A DNA stretch of 64,000 nt. Source: Polychytrium aggregatum (taxonomy: Eukaryota; Chytridiomycota; Chytridiomycetes; Polychytriales). The stretch is from the NCBI RefSeq assembly GCF_025602895.1, contig NW_026516263.1, forward strand, positions 221,653 through 285,652, written 5' to 3'. Shown one piece after another: positions 27,671 through 38,598 of this stretch; position 1 is the first letter of the stretch, and each line of letters opens with the position of its first letter. Both the position numbers and the translations under genes were made by a program. The notes below the pieces were generated by a model. The model made no database searches and was not told the origin of the DNA. It saw only the letters and a program-made list of their open reading frames with translations.

Positions 27671-30600
27671 CGACCGAACTCCGAGAGGGCCAGGTTTGCT
27701 GGGGTAGCTCCTGTGAAAGAGTTTGACAGGTTGTCCCGCATGCTCGAGGTTGTCCGCGGGCTCCCACGTGCGGTCCATCTCCGTGTACCCCTTCCAGTGC
27801 ACGAAGTACTGAAGCTTACCCCTGAACAACCTCGAGTCCAAAATTCGCTCAACTTCCCATTCTTCATTGCCTTTGATGAGAACTGGAGGAGGTCGGGCGG
27901 GGGCCCGACCGGGGATCTTGTCATCCAGAGCCAGTTCCAGGAGCGACATGTGGAAAACGGGGTGGACTTTCATGGACGCCGGCAAGTCCAACTTGAATGA
28001 TCTTGGCCCGACCTTGGCGAGGATCTTGAACGGGCCAAGTTTGAGATTGTCCAATTTGGCGGCTGGTCGTGAGGTCTTGATATTCTTCGCCGAGAGCCAG
28101 ACTCGGTCACCAACATTGAAGCAGGGTCCGGGACTTCGGTTGGCGTCGAAGTACTTGGCGTGGGATTCCTGTGCTAGCTGGATGTTGAATTTGAGTTCCT
28201 CATGCAAGGCTTGGATCTCCTGTACCCGATCTCCTGCGAGACTTGTGGTCTTGGTGACGCGGGGAATCGTGATCGAGAATTTGGGGTTGACGCCGGTGTT
28301 GGCAAAAAATGGCGAACATCCGATAGTTGCTTGACTGGTATTGTTGTACGTAAATTCCGCGTGAGGGAGGAGGGTTGACCAATCATCCTGTTGGAAGTTA
28401 ACATAACATCGAAGGTACTGTTCAAGTACGGAATTGACTCGTTCAGTTTGTCCGTCTGTTTGGGGGTGGAAGGCGGTTGACATCTTATGGTCGACCTTGA
28501 GCAAATCGAGGAGGGCCTTGACGAACTTGGACGTAAAGGTTGAGCCCCTGTCGGAGACGATGTCGTCTGGGAGGCCGTGTTGGCAGAACACGCGGTCAAA
28601 AAACATCCTGGCGGTATCTTCAGCGGTAGCTTCATTGAAGGAAGGAGCGAAGTGAGCCATCTTGGAGAACCGGTCAACGAAAACACAAATGGCGGTGTGA
28701 CCGGAAGACTCGGGAAGCTGAGTGATGTAATCTACCGATACCGAGGACCAAGGTCGATCAGGAACGGGGAGGGGGGCCAAGAGACCGAAGGGTTTGTGTC
28801 GTGAATGCTTATTTCGTTGGCAAGTTTCGCACCCAGAGACGTAATCTTTGATGTACTTGCGCATTGATGGCCAGTGGAAGGTGCGGGAGACCAACTCATA
28901 GGTCTTGGCAATCCCGAAGTGGCCAGCAGAAGCCGAGTCGTGACACTCTTGTAGGATCTCCCTCTTGAGTTCAGGGGCATCTGGGACACAAACAAGGCCT
29001 TCGAACAGGAGCAGCTCTCCATCCACGGAGTATCCTGGACGGGAAGTGGGGTCCTTGGCAAGCTGGGACAGGATGGGTTCAAAGGTGGGGTCGTTCCTGA
29101 GTTTCAACTTGATCATGGCAGTGATGTCATGGGCCTCGGAAGCAACAGGAACAGCACGAAGGGCGGAAACAAAGAGCTGGGGTGGGAGAAGCGTGTGCAG
29201 GTTTGGGGAACTACAGGAGTCACCTCCCTCCTTACGAGTCTTGTCCTTCCTGGACAAGGCGTCGGCGGCAGAGTTGAGTGTTCTCGGGCGGTAGCGGATC
29301 ACGAAGTGAAAGACGCCTAGGATTTCCGACCAACGGACTTGGCGGCGGCTGAGATTGCGGGACGTGTTGAAGTACTCGAGATTTTTGTGATCCGTGACAA
29401 CTTCGGCGACCTGGGGAGAGTACTCGAGATAGTGGCGCCAATGCTTAAAGGCAACCACAATTGCCAAAAGCTCCTTATCGTAAACTTGATAATTCATTTC
29501 GGCGGGCAAAAGCTTGCGGGAGTAGTATGCGACGGGGTCAAGTTGACCCTCGTCGTCACGCTGGCTCAGTACCGCGCCCAGGGCGTAATCTGACGCGTCC
29601 GTCTCCAGGACGCATTGGCGATCGGGATCGTAGTGTCGCAGGACAGGACCAGTGCTCAAGGCGTTCTTGAGTCGGGAGAAGGCGGCTTCAGCAGGTGCGG
29701 ACCAGGCAAACTTGCAGTCCTTCTTGAGGAGGCCAGTGAGTGGAGAGGCTATTTTGGAATAATCCTTGACAAAACGGCGGTAGAAATTTGAGAGGCCTAA
29801 AAACACTTGGATATCATGGGCGGATTTCGGAGTTTCCCATTCCTGGATTGCCTGGACCTTTTCAGGGTCCATTGAGATTCCTTCTGGGGAGATCACAAAA
29901 CCCAGGAAGGTCACGGATGTGCGGTCGAACTCGCATTTCTCGAGCTTGAGTGAGAGCTTGGCCTCGTGGAGCTTGGACAAGACCTTGCGGACGTGGGCTT
30001 CGTGTTCTTCGGGATTACTAGAGTATATCAGGATGTCGTCAAGATAGACGACAACAAACTGATCCAAGTACTCCCGAAGAACGTCATTGACAAAGGACTG
30101 GAAGGTGGCCGGGGCATTCATCAAACCGAAGGGCATCACCGTGTACTCAAAATGACCATAGCGACAACGGAAGGCGGTTTTCCACTCTTCGCCCTCAGCG
30201 ATGCGCAACAAGTTGTATGCGCCTCGCATGTCGAGCTTCGTGAAGACCTTTGCCTTTCCGAGGTTGTCGAAGGTCTCAGAGATCAACGGGAGCGGACAGC
30301 GGTTCGGGATGGTAATTTTGTTGAGGGCCCTGTAATCAACACACAGACGAAGTGAGCCATCACGTTTCTTCACGAACAAAACAGGAGCGCCAGCCGGGGA
30401 CTCGGAACGTCGGATAAACCCCTTCGACAGGTTTTCTTGGACATAGTCATGCAGGGCCTCCATTTCGAGCTTGGACAGGTTGTACACTGGGCCGAACGAG
30501 GGAGAGGCGCCCTCGACCAAGGAAATCTTGTGGTCGTAGGGGCGATGTGGGGGAAGCTTGTCCGCCTCGACCTTGGAGAACACGGACGAGAGCTCGGAGT

Positions 30601-31513
30601 ACTTGGACGGCACCTCTGGCTGAGGTTTCTCGACGGAGGTGGGACCTGCGACCCCCACAGAGCACAGGGAAACAAGAGGGGCAGCATCCAGCAAGAATAC
30701 TTCAAGGTTCTCGTTCTTGATTGCGTGACAGAATGGGATGCCACCAACCAGGCTCACACTCGGACGGGGGCACGGTTTGGCAACGGGAACAGCTTGGGGC
30801 GGCGGCGCGGGCACTTGGTCGACTTTGGTTGGGCAGGTCTCTGGCACGGCAGAGCAAGGCTGGGGTTCAACTGGGGACGACTCGGACTCGGACTCGGACT
30901 CGAACTCGGACTCGGATTCGGACTCGGACTCGGACTCAGGCACGGGAGGACAAGATTCACGCGGAGCTTCGGAGACGGAGGACATGGAGTGGATTGGCGT
31001 GCACGGGAGAAAGACAGAATTGTGGTACCAATCAAAATGGGGTTTGTGCTTTGAGATCCAGTCCATTCCCAAAATGATGGGGTGGGACGCCAGCTCAATC
31101 AGTGCGAACGAAGCTTGTTCGTAGTGATTGTCGCCGGCGACCATCGGGACACAAACACTGTGACTGGACTTCAGAGCAGAACCATCAGCAAGGGTAATCA
31201 GGAATGAAGAAGCAAACGTGGGAAGGTTATGCCGTGCTGCAAACTCAGAGTCCATAAAGGAAGTGACCGCGCCAGTGTCAATCATAGCTGTCGCGGCAAT
31301 GGACTCCGAGTTGTGCAGTATGAGAATATCAATGGAAGGTTGGGGTTCTATGACAGGATTAGGACAAGGTTGCATGGTAGGGGAGCAAGAAACGGTAACG
31401 GGAGCAAGATGGCACGGCACAGCGGGGGCAGGAGGAGATTGTGGTGTAAACGACTCGCCTAGGAAAGCTCCTCTGACCTTTTCTAGGCAGAGAAGTTTTC
31501 CTGGTCGGAGAGT
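27671..31513 (-). CDS. Ty3/gypsy pol, family D (3' end interrupted by E)
   Basis: Minus strand. Protease (MIDTGAVTSFMDSEF), a linker with a Ser-Glu repeat, RT (RALNKITIPNRCPLPLI; YLDDILIYSSNPEEH), RNase H (LETDASDYALGAVLSQ), integrase HHCC (HFGIAKTYELV ... CETCQRNK) and DDE (SVDYITQLPES; IVSDRGSTFTSKF; HPQTDGQTERVNS), and chromodomain (YFVHWKGYTEMDRTWEPAD). The frame is open through all domains. At 27671 it is cut by E; the last codons and polypurine tract lie beyond E at 16493-16502. Read-through into the E LTR would add an unrelated tail. The pol frame is open from about 31513, just upstream of the gag stop. Confidence 0.92.
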
Positions 31514-32658
31514 TTATTGGCATCCACGGAGGCGAGGGGAGCGGGGACAAGAGAAGTGCGAGGGACAAGCTTGAGGGGACAGCGGAGGGCGACATGTCCT
31601 TCCTTCTTGCAGTAGTAGCACTTCCCGGCCAGTCGGAGGGCCTCCCTCTCCTCAGGGGTCAGTCGGCGGGCACCCGTCTGGCCCAAGTCCATGGGCTGCG
31701 GACCAGGGGTGAGGGGACGGGGAGCTTGGAAAACTGGGTGTGGGACTTGGCGTGGCCCAGGGGCCGAGGGGCGGTGGGCCGAACGGCGCGAGCGTTGGTC
31801 CTCCTGTCGGTTGTCAATCAGGATTGAGGCGCTGATGAGCTCTTCGAGGGAGTCGAACTCTTGACGGGACAACTCTTCCTGAACCGACGGCTTGAGATTG
31901 TGCTCGTAGTGGAACAAGAGCGCCTTGTCTCCCCAATCAGCAAGGTGGATACGGAGGCGACGGAATTCGGAGGCATAAGTGGCAGCGGAGCCGGTTTGAG
32001 AGAGCTTGACGAGGTCACGAGCGGCGGCAACAGCAGGTTGGACTTGGCCGAAGGCGGTGCGGAGGGCCTCGGAGAAGGCTTCGAAGTTGTTGATGACCTC
32101 GGGTTGCTCCTCCCAAGGGGCTTCTATCTTTTCGATGAACGGCGCCATGTAGTCGTCGCCTGTGCCATCAAGGTAGGATAGAGCGTAGAAGACCTTGTCA
32201 ACTCCAGTTGGGTAGTCCGGGGGATTGGAGGCGAAGACGAGACGACAGTGGGCCAAGAAGGCGTTGAGGCGGCTTGGATCCTTGCCCGAGAAGCGTTCTG
32301 GAGGGCCCATCCTTGCGGCAACGCCAAGAGCCGGCCGGGTCTGACGGGCAGGGCGAACGGGACGACCTTGTTGGGCTTGGGGCTCGGGGTCGTCATGGTA
32401 GCGGTCAACAGGGGCGGGACCAGGGGCGGCTCGGAGGGCTTGAAGAGCCTCGTGGACCCCAAGGGCTATGGCGTCGTTGAGCTCGGCACGGCGTTGGGCT
32501 TGGTCCTGAACGACAAGGGCACGAAGGTCGTTGAAGGCAGCCCCTTGAGTGGTCAACTGGGCGGAGATTCGGTCGAGTACCAGGGTGTGCTCGTCGACAC
32601 GGCTGACGGTTGCCTTGAGGATGGCGGCATCATGTTCGGTGATGGAGGGGCCAGACAT
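31483..32658 (-). CDS. Ty3/gypsy gag, family D
   Basis: 391-residue Gag from the ATG at 32656-32658 (MSGPSITEHDAAILKATVSR). N-terminal helical region, gag domain in the middle, and CCHC knuckle near residue 350 (CYYCKKEGHVALRC). Intact. Pol follows in the -1 register, with only about 30 nt of frame overlap. Confidence 0.92.
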   Translation of the reverse strand: MSGPSITEHDAAILKATVSRVDEHTLVLDRISAQLTTQGAAFNDLRALVVQDQAQRRAELNDAIALGVHEALQALRAAPGPAPVDRYHDDPEPQAQQGRPVRPARQTRPALGVAARMGPPERFSGKDPSRLNAFLAHCRLVFASNPPDYPTGVDKVFYALSYLDGTGDDYMAPFIEKIEAPWEEQPEVINNFEAFSEALRTAFGQVQPAVAAARDLVKLSQTGSAATYASEFRRLRIHLADWGDKALLFHYEHNLKPSVQEELSRQEFDSLEELISASILIDNRQEDQRSRRSAHRPSAPGPRQVPHPVFQAPRPLTPGPQPMDLGQTGARRLTPEEREALRLAGKCYYCKKEGHVALRCPLKLVPRTSLVPAPLASVDANKLSDQENFSA

Positions 32659-32696
32659 GATAGGAAAGGTCAGGGCAAGAGGGAGAGTGGTTGAAG

Positions 32697-32706
32697 GTCT
32701 TGCCTC
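32697..32706 (-). other. Self-priming primer-binding site of D
   Basis: The minus strand reads GAGGCAAGAC one base after the 5' LTR. Its exact reverse complement GTCTTGCCTC is in the LTR at 32781-32790, about 30 nt downstream of the ATATAAAC box. Confidence 0.6.
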
Positions 32707-32707
32707 A

Positions 32708-33007
32708 TGTCAGGGATTCAGCGGCTGGAAGACGGAAATGCCAAATATATTCGAGACGAGGAACACTACGAAAAGTACAAGAGGCAAGACGAGCTCAAAG
32801 GAAGAGGCTCGTCTGTCGGGTTTATATGCCTGCGCCCAGCCTCAGCGCAGGCAGGCGAGCAGATATTGGCGAGGGACCGTTGCAGTCGGGCCCAGTTGCA
32901 AACACGGGACTCGGAAACTGCCCGGTTTTTTCCTGAGTCACCTGGCTTCGGCGTATGGCGCACGTCGGGACCCGAGAGACGAGGGGAACCCGATTGAGTT
33001 CATGACA
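32708..33007 (-). repeat. LTR, family D (right, 5' LTR)
   Basis: 300 bp, TGTCA...TGACA. Shares a block with 16180-16492 (GAAGACGGAAATGCC... and the TATATGCC region) but differs by many substitutions and a length difference of about 13 bp. The outer flank is family-C pol, with no AGTAT target repeat. Confidence 0.88.
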
Positions 33008-34364
33008 GCTTAGTCGTGAGAAATTGACAGGCACGCAGACCCGGTGGTCGCAGTTCTTGTCTCAGTTCGACCTCCGGATCCAATATCTCCCAGGTCCGAA
33101 GGACGGCAAGGCCGACGCTCTCTCCCGCCGCCCGGACTACGTCCCTCCGTCCGCACCTGTGTCCAAGGAGCCTCCCCGTTGCTGCCACCTTCGTCGTTCG
33201 CCTGTGCCGTCCGTCGCTCCTCGGATGCAAGTTCCACTCACCCTGTGGACTTGCTCAAGCTCATTGCCGAGGAGCAACCCAAGGACCCGTCCCTGGACCA
33301 GCTCCGCAACGATCCCAAGTATGTCCTGAAGGATGATCTCCTCACCTTCATGGACAAGATCGTTGTGCCCGAGTCGTGTCGAGTCCCCGTCCTCAAGTCA
33401 TGCCACGATCCTGTCGCTGTTGGACACCCTGGCATTCGGCGGACTCGGGCACTGATCTCGAGGCAGTTATGGTGGCCCTCAATCCGCAAGGATGTCCAGG
33501 CTTATGTCTCGACGTGCGACACTTGTGCACGCTCGAAAGTCCCTCGACATAAGCCGTTTGGATACTTGCAGCCCCTCCCGACGGCATCGCGACCCTGGTC
33601 TCTGGTGACGATGGACTTTATCACCGACCTCCCCGAGTCCAACGGCAAGACTTGCATCTTTGTCGTCGTCGACAGCCGGACCAAGATGGCCCACTTTCTT
33701 CCCTGTCGGTCCTTCCCAAGTGCCGAGGAAACAGCGTCGCTGTTCCTCGACAACATCTTCCGTCTCCACGGTCTCCCGGACAACATCGTCTCGGGTCGTG
33801 GAAGCCAGTTCACCTCGCGGTTCTGGCAGGCCCTGTGCTCGGAACTCGGCATCAAGACCAGTCTGTCCACGGCGTTCCATCCCCAAACCGATGGACAGAC
33901 TGAGCGGGTCAACCAAGTCATCAACCAGCATCTCCGCTGCTACACCTCGTACCAGCAGGATGACTGGGCGATGCTACTTCCGCTCGCCGAGTTCTCATAC
34001 AACAACCTCGAGCACACTTCGACCAAGGCCTCCCCGTTCCTGGCGACTTACGGCTTCAACCCTCGATTCGAGTCTCCGGTCCTTCCTTCCAGTCTCGATG
34101 TCCCCTCCGCGACCGACCGAGTCGAACACCTTCAGCACAACTTGGCGTTGCTGAAGGAGAACCTCGAGAAGGCCAAGGCGGACTACAAGCGCTTTGCGGA
34201 TGCCCACAAGTCCGACGCTCCCAAGTTCGCTCCTGGCGATCAAGTCTGGGTCCTAACACGCAACATCAAGACCACCCGTCCAAGCAAGAAGTTGGACTAC
34301 CAGCGCATCGGACCCTACAAGATCGTCGAAGCCATCGGTTCCCTCGCCTTCCGCCTCGACCTTC
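33008..34364 (+). pseudogene. Family C pol (C-2): RNase H end and integrase
   Basis: Plus-strand RNase H C-terminus (RWSQFLSQFDLRIQYLPG), then integrase HHCC (HPGIRRTRALI ... CDTCARSK) and DDE region. There is one frame break at about 33170-33185. The second catalytic Asp of integrase is replaced by Gly (IVSGRGSQFTS where relatives have SDRGSQF). The reading is interrupted at CCTTC (34360-34364) by element H and resumes at 37652. The upstream pol is missing; it meets a family-D LTR at 33007. Confidence 0.88.
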
Positions 34365-34492
34365 TGTAGGAGTGAACAAGCGCAAGGACGAAGACCAAGT
34401 GCTTGGTATGAGCTTTATTAGCTTTTAGCCCCGAACACCAAAGAACAGTTTGTGGTGCGGAGAGAAGGTCGCTGTGATGCCGGAGCATCACA
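34365..34492 (-). repeat. 3' LTR of H (128 bp)
   Basis: Shares the first ~90 bp (plus-strand left end, including AATAAA on minus) and the CATCACA end with the B LTR, but lacks the central ~290 bp that hold the TATA box and the self-priming sequence. The polypurine tract GAGGGGGGGATAA is adjacent. Confidence 0.92.
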
Positions 34493-34529
34493 TTATCCCC
34501 CCCTCAAGTCGGGCCACCCCCGCCGGGAC

Positions 34530-36536
34530 CTAAGTCCTGGTTGTCCGGGTATCGTCGATGGAACTCAGCAATCCGTTCTGGGGCGTGAAGATTGCTAGCG
34601 GAGTTCCCAGCTGCGATCCGTGACTGGGTAGCCAACCCAGGTCGATCAGGGTAGAACAGCTTTGCCCCGGACGAACTTTGAGTCTAAGATCTCCTCGACT
34701 TCGTAACTCGAGGGTGATCGTCGACTTGGAACAGGGGGTGGAGGATCCTGGACGCGGGCCGGGGAAGGTATTGGCCTTATACGGTTCCAGGAGGGAAACA
34801 TGGAAGAACGGATGGATCTTCAAGTCCTTGGGGAGGTCCATACGGAAGGCAAGGGGGACCGACAGGCTCGACAATCTTGAAGGGGCCAAGGACGCTGGAA
34901 GTCGAGCTTCTTGCTGGGACGGGTGGTTCTGATATTGCGAGTCAAACCCAAACAAGGTCGCCAGGATTGAAGTCAGGAGCGGGAGACCTGCGGGAGTCGG
35001 GCGAAGCGCTTGTAGTCGGACTTTGCCTTTTTCCAGGTTCTCACGGAGCAGCGCTAAGTTCTGCTGCAGGTGCTCGGCGACTTCAGAGGCAGAGGGAACA
35101 TCGAGACCGGTCGAAGGGACTGGGACTTCGAATCGGGGATGGAAGCCGTAGGTGGCGAGGAAGGGCGAGGCGTGGATCGACGAGTGCTCCGAGTTGTTGT
35201 AGGAGAACTCGGCCAGCGGGAGCAATCGTGACCAGTCGTCCTGCTGGTACGAAGTGTGGCAGCGGAGGAACTGGTTGATCACCTGGTTCACCCGCTCAGT
35301 CTGTCCATCGGTTTGAGGATGGAAGGCCGTGGACAGACTGGTCTGGATGCCAAGCTTGGAGCACAAGGCCTGCCAGAACTTGGAAGTGAACTGGGTTCCC
35401 CGATCCGAGACGATGTTCTCGGGGAGCCCGTGGAGTCGGAAGATGTAGTTGAGGAACAAGGAAGCGGTTTCCTCGGCGGACGGCAGGGAACGGCAGGGCA
35501 GGAAGTGCGCCAGCTTGGTGAGGCTGCACACGACAACGAAGATGCAAGTGTTGCCGTCGGACTTGGGCAAGTCCGTGAGAAATGAAGTCCATGGGACGAG
35601 ACTCCAAGGACCGCTGAGCCGTCTGCAAGGGAAGGAGGATGGACCGAAGGGCTTGTGACGGGGCACCTTGGCTCTGGCACAAGTGTCGCAAGTTGAGACA
35701 TAGTCTCGGATGTCTTTGCGGACAGTTGGCCACCAGAACAGACGGAGACGAGTGCCGTGGTTCGGCGGATGCCGGGATGACCAACGGCAACTCGGTCGTG
35801 GCAGGACTTGAGTACCAGAGAACTCGGCACAGACTCGGGGACGACGATGCGGCTGCCAAGGACCAGGAGTTGGTCTCGAACAGAGAACTTGGCATCGCTT
35901 CGGAACTGTCCATGGCGGGGGTCGCGGCCTGCTCCTCAGTGATCATCTTCATGAGATCTTCGTGCGGAGTGGGATCGGGGACGGGTGATCCACGGCGACG
36001 GACAGCGCGGGACGATGGAACTCGGGCGAGACGAGGAGGGGAGGCTCGCTGGATACCGGGGCGGACGGAGGAACAAAGTCAGGACGGCGGGACAAGGCGT
36101 CGGCTTTGCCGTTCTTGGATCCGGGACGGTATTGGATACGAATGTCGAAGCGGGACAAGAGCTGGGACCATCGGGCGTGGCGCTGGTTGAGGATTCGCGC
36201 AGTAGCTAGGTACTCCAGGTTCTTATGGTCGGTGATGACTTCGACCGGATGGCGGGCGCCTTCAAGGTAGTGACGCCAAACTTCAAAAGCCTCCTTGATG
36301 GCCAGGAGCTCCTTCTCGTAAATGCTGTAGTTCCGCTCGGCACTGGACATGGTGCGCGAGTGGTACGAGCAAGGACGGAGTCGGCCCTCATCATCCTTCT
36401 GAGACAAGACACATCCAAGTGCAAAATCCGAGGCATCGGATTCCACAACGAAGGGCTTGGATGGGTCAGGATGGGTGAGGGTGGGCTCCGACACGAACGA
36501 GTCCTTCAAGGCGCGGAAGGCAGCTTCGGCGTCCAA
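34530..36536 (-). pseudogene. H pol remnant: RNase H, integrase, chromodomain, frameshifted
   Basis: Minus strand. RNase H ([29 protein letters not shown]), then integrase (IVSDRGTQFTSKFW; HPQTDGQTERVNQ) and a damaged C-terminal region. At least five frame changes are evident between 36100 and 34600. Protease and RT are absent. Related to, but clearly different from, family-B pol. Confidence 0.88.
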
Positions 36537-37336
36537 AGCGGCGGCGGCGTTGTTTCTCCTCGGCGGTCAGGGGTCCAGAGACGGCAGAGTCCACTTGCAT
36601 GGGCTCGGAAACAATGTAGGAGGGGTGCGGCGGAGCGAGGACGGGCGCGGGAGCGATGGCGGGAACGGCAGCGGAGGCGGAACCAAAGGCGAACTGGGAA
36701 GACCGGTAGCGGGCAGGCGTGCTTCGGCGCTCTTGACGGCGCTCGCGGATTCGTGCATCGAGCTCGTTACAAAGCTCGATGTACTCCTCCAGATCTCGTG
36801 GCAGAGGGCGAACTCGCGAAAGTTCGTCTCTGACATCATCCGACAAGCCAAGTCGGAAGAACGAGATCTTTGCACCGTCGTTCCAAGTCGTATCGGCGGC
36901 AATACGAAGGAACTCGGATGCATAGACTGCGCACGGGCGGTTGCCCTGAGACAGTGTGGTGATCACTGACTCGGCAGTCCTGGCCCGATCAGGGTCGTCA
37001 AACACTTTGGAAAAGCGTTCTAGGAAATCGCCAAAAGAGTTGAGTCGGGGGATCACCCATCTCAAGCATCGGAGTCGCCCACTGGAGAGCCGGTCCAGTG
37101 AGCAGACTAATGACGAATCCGACCTTAAATCGGGTCAGCAGGGAACCGGTGGGGCTGCATTCGTATATACAGTTTGCACTGATTTACGAATGCCCGGAAC
37201 CCTTGCCGGTTACCCGTCGTAAACGGTCCGGCATCTGCAACGCTGTAACCCCAGCGGCAGGAGCATCGCGAGCTGTCGGAGCTCGGCGAGCTCGGCGCTC
37301 CAAGGCACGGAGGCGGTCCACGAGGGCAGGATCCAT
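36537..37336 (-). pseudogene. H gag remnant, nearly identical to family B gag
   Basis: From the ATG at 37334-37336 to about 36540 the sequence follows B gag (positions 21380-22178) almost base for base but with single-base insertions, for example GGGG at about 37048 and TTAAAT at about 37128. It stops just before the zinc knuckle and is fused to RNase H at about 36537 (CAAAGCGGCGGCGG junction). Confidence 0.88.
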
Positions 37337-37518
37337 GGCGGGACTGGGACTGGGACTGGGAAAAAAAAAAAAAAAGCGAGGAGGTGTCAAGAACAGAGAG
37401 CGAAGAGGGCTCAGACACAAGTGTGCTTGAAGGGTTTCGGACAGGACTAGGAAAGGGGCGGGGCTAGGAGCGGAAGATACCAAGCAGGTGGTATCAGTAG
37501 AAGAGAGTTCGAACAAAG

Positions 37519-37646
37519 TGTAAGGAGTGAACAAGCGCAAGGACGAAGACCAAGTGCTTGGTATGAGCTTTATTAGCTTTTAGCCCCGAACACCAAAGAA
37601 CAAGTTTGTGGTGCGGAGAAGGTCGCTGTGATGCCGGAGCATCACA
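37519..37646 (-). repeat. 5' LTR of H (128 bp)
   Basis: As 34365-34492 with minor differences. It is followed in element orientation by the B-type primer site CTTTGTTCGAACT, although this LTR no longer encodes the matching primer. Confidence 0.92.
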
Positions 37647-37651
37647 CCTTC

Positions 37652-37983
37652 CCAAGGATCTCAAGATCCATCCGGTGTTCCATGTCTCCCTCCTTGAAGC
37701 CCACAAGTCGAACACCCTCCCCGGCCGCATCCAAGACCCTCCTCCGCCAGTCCGCGTCGACGACCACTTGGAGTATGAAGTTCAGAAGATCCTCGACTCC
37801 AAGCTGGTCCGCGGTAAGTTGAGCTATTTCGTTGATTGGAAGGGCTACTCGACCGATCATCGCAGCTGGGAGCCCGCCAACTACGTTAACGCTCCCGACA
37901 AGATAGCCGACTTCCACCGCCAGTACCCCGACAAGCCTGGACTTATCGTTCGTAGGAGTGGCCGTAGTTTGGGGAGGGGATGA
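37652..37983 (+). pseudogene. Family C pol 3' end (C-2 continued): chromodomain
   Basis: [21 protein letters not shown] ... YEVQKILDSKLVRGKLSYF, chromodomain core YFVDWKGYSTDHRSWEPAN, ending GRSLGRG and TGA at 37981-37983. Continuation of 33008-34364 after removal of H. Confidence 0.9.
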
Positions 37984-38367
37984 TGTGATGATCATGCACG
38001 TTGGGAACACGTGTGGACTGCTGCGCGTGATGCACCGTGAGTCATGTTTGTTTGTCTTGGCGTGTATTCCCTGATTGACTGGCGCCGATGACTCTTACTT
38101 CGCCTCCGACTGCGCCGTGCTGCGCCCCTCTCGCTGGATGCTCCGCCTTCCTCGCACCCCCATCTCGTCCCTCGTTGTCGCTCCACCCCTCTCGCCCACT
38201 TTCGCCCTTCGGTTTCCCTCTTGGCTATAAAGCCCCTCCTTTCTTGCACCCATTTTGTATCTTCAGTTCGAACAACACTTGTTGTTATCTGATAAGTCGT
38301 AATATAGCTTATCGTTGTTCGCCAAGCACCTGGTCGTCCAGTATCGTTGCTTGTCGTGGTCCTCACA
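37984..38367 (+). repeat. LTR, family C (3' LTR of C-2)
   Basis: 384 bp, matching 15565-15948; CTATAAAG box and AGTTCGAACAA at the predicted start. It begins on the base after the pol stop codon. Confidence 0.92.
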
Positions 38368-38598
38368 CTTGAGCCGTTCAAGATCGTCGCTCAAGTCGGT
38401 TCCCGCGCTTTCAAGTTAGACTTGCCCTCGTCCATGCGCATTCATCCTGTCTTCCACGTCTCCCTGCTCGAGCCTGCCGCCGACAAGATCCCAGGTCGAA
38501 CGATCCCGCCCCCTCCACCCATCCAAGTCGACGGCCACGACGAATGGGAAGTCGAACAGATCCTGGACTCCAGGCTGTTCCGAGGTAAGCTCCAGTAT
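38368..38598 (+). pseudogene. Family F pol fragment, second copy (left of D solo LTR)
   Basis: Same sequence as 15949-16179 with a few substitutions; integrase C-terminus and beginning of chromodomain. Continues at 38913. Confidence 0.88.

Larger units (their letters stand above)
34365..37646 (-). mobile_element. Element H: short-LTR, internally deleted Ty3/gypsy element; TSD CCTTC
   Basis: 3,282 bp with two 128-bp LTRs (34365-34492 and 37519-37646). CCTTC at 34360-34364 and 37647-37651 is the target duplication; removing H restores the C-2 codons for LDLPKDLKIHPVFHV. The interior fuses a family-B-like gag to a different pol and is full of frame breaks, so H is non-autonomous. Confidence 0.93.
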
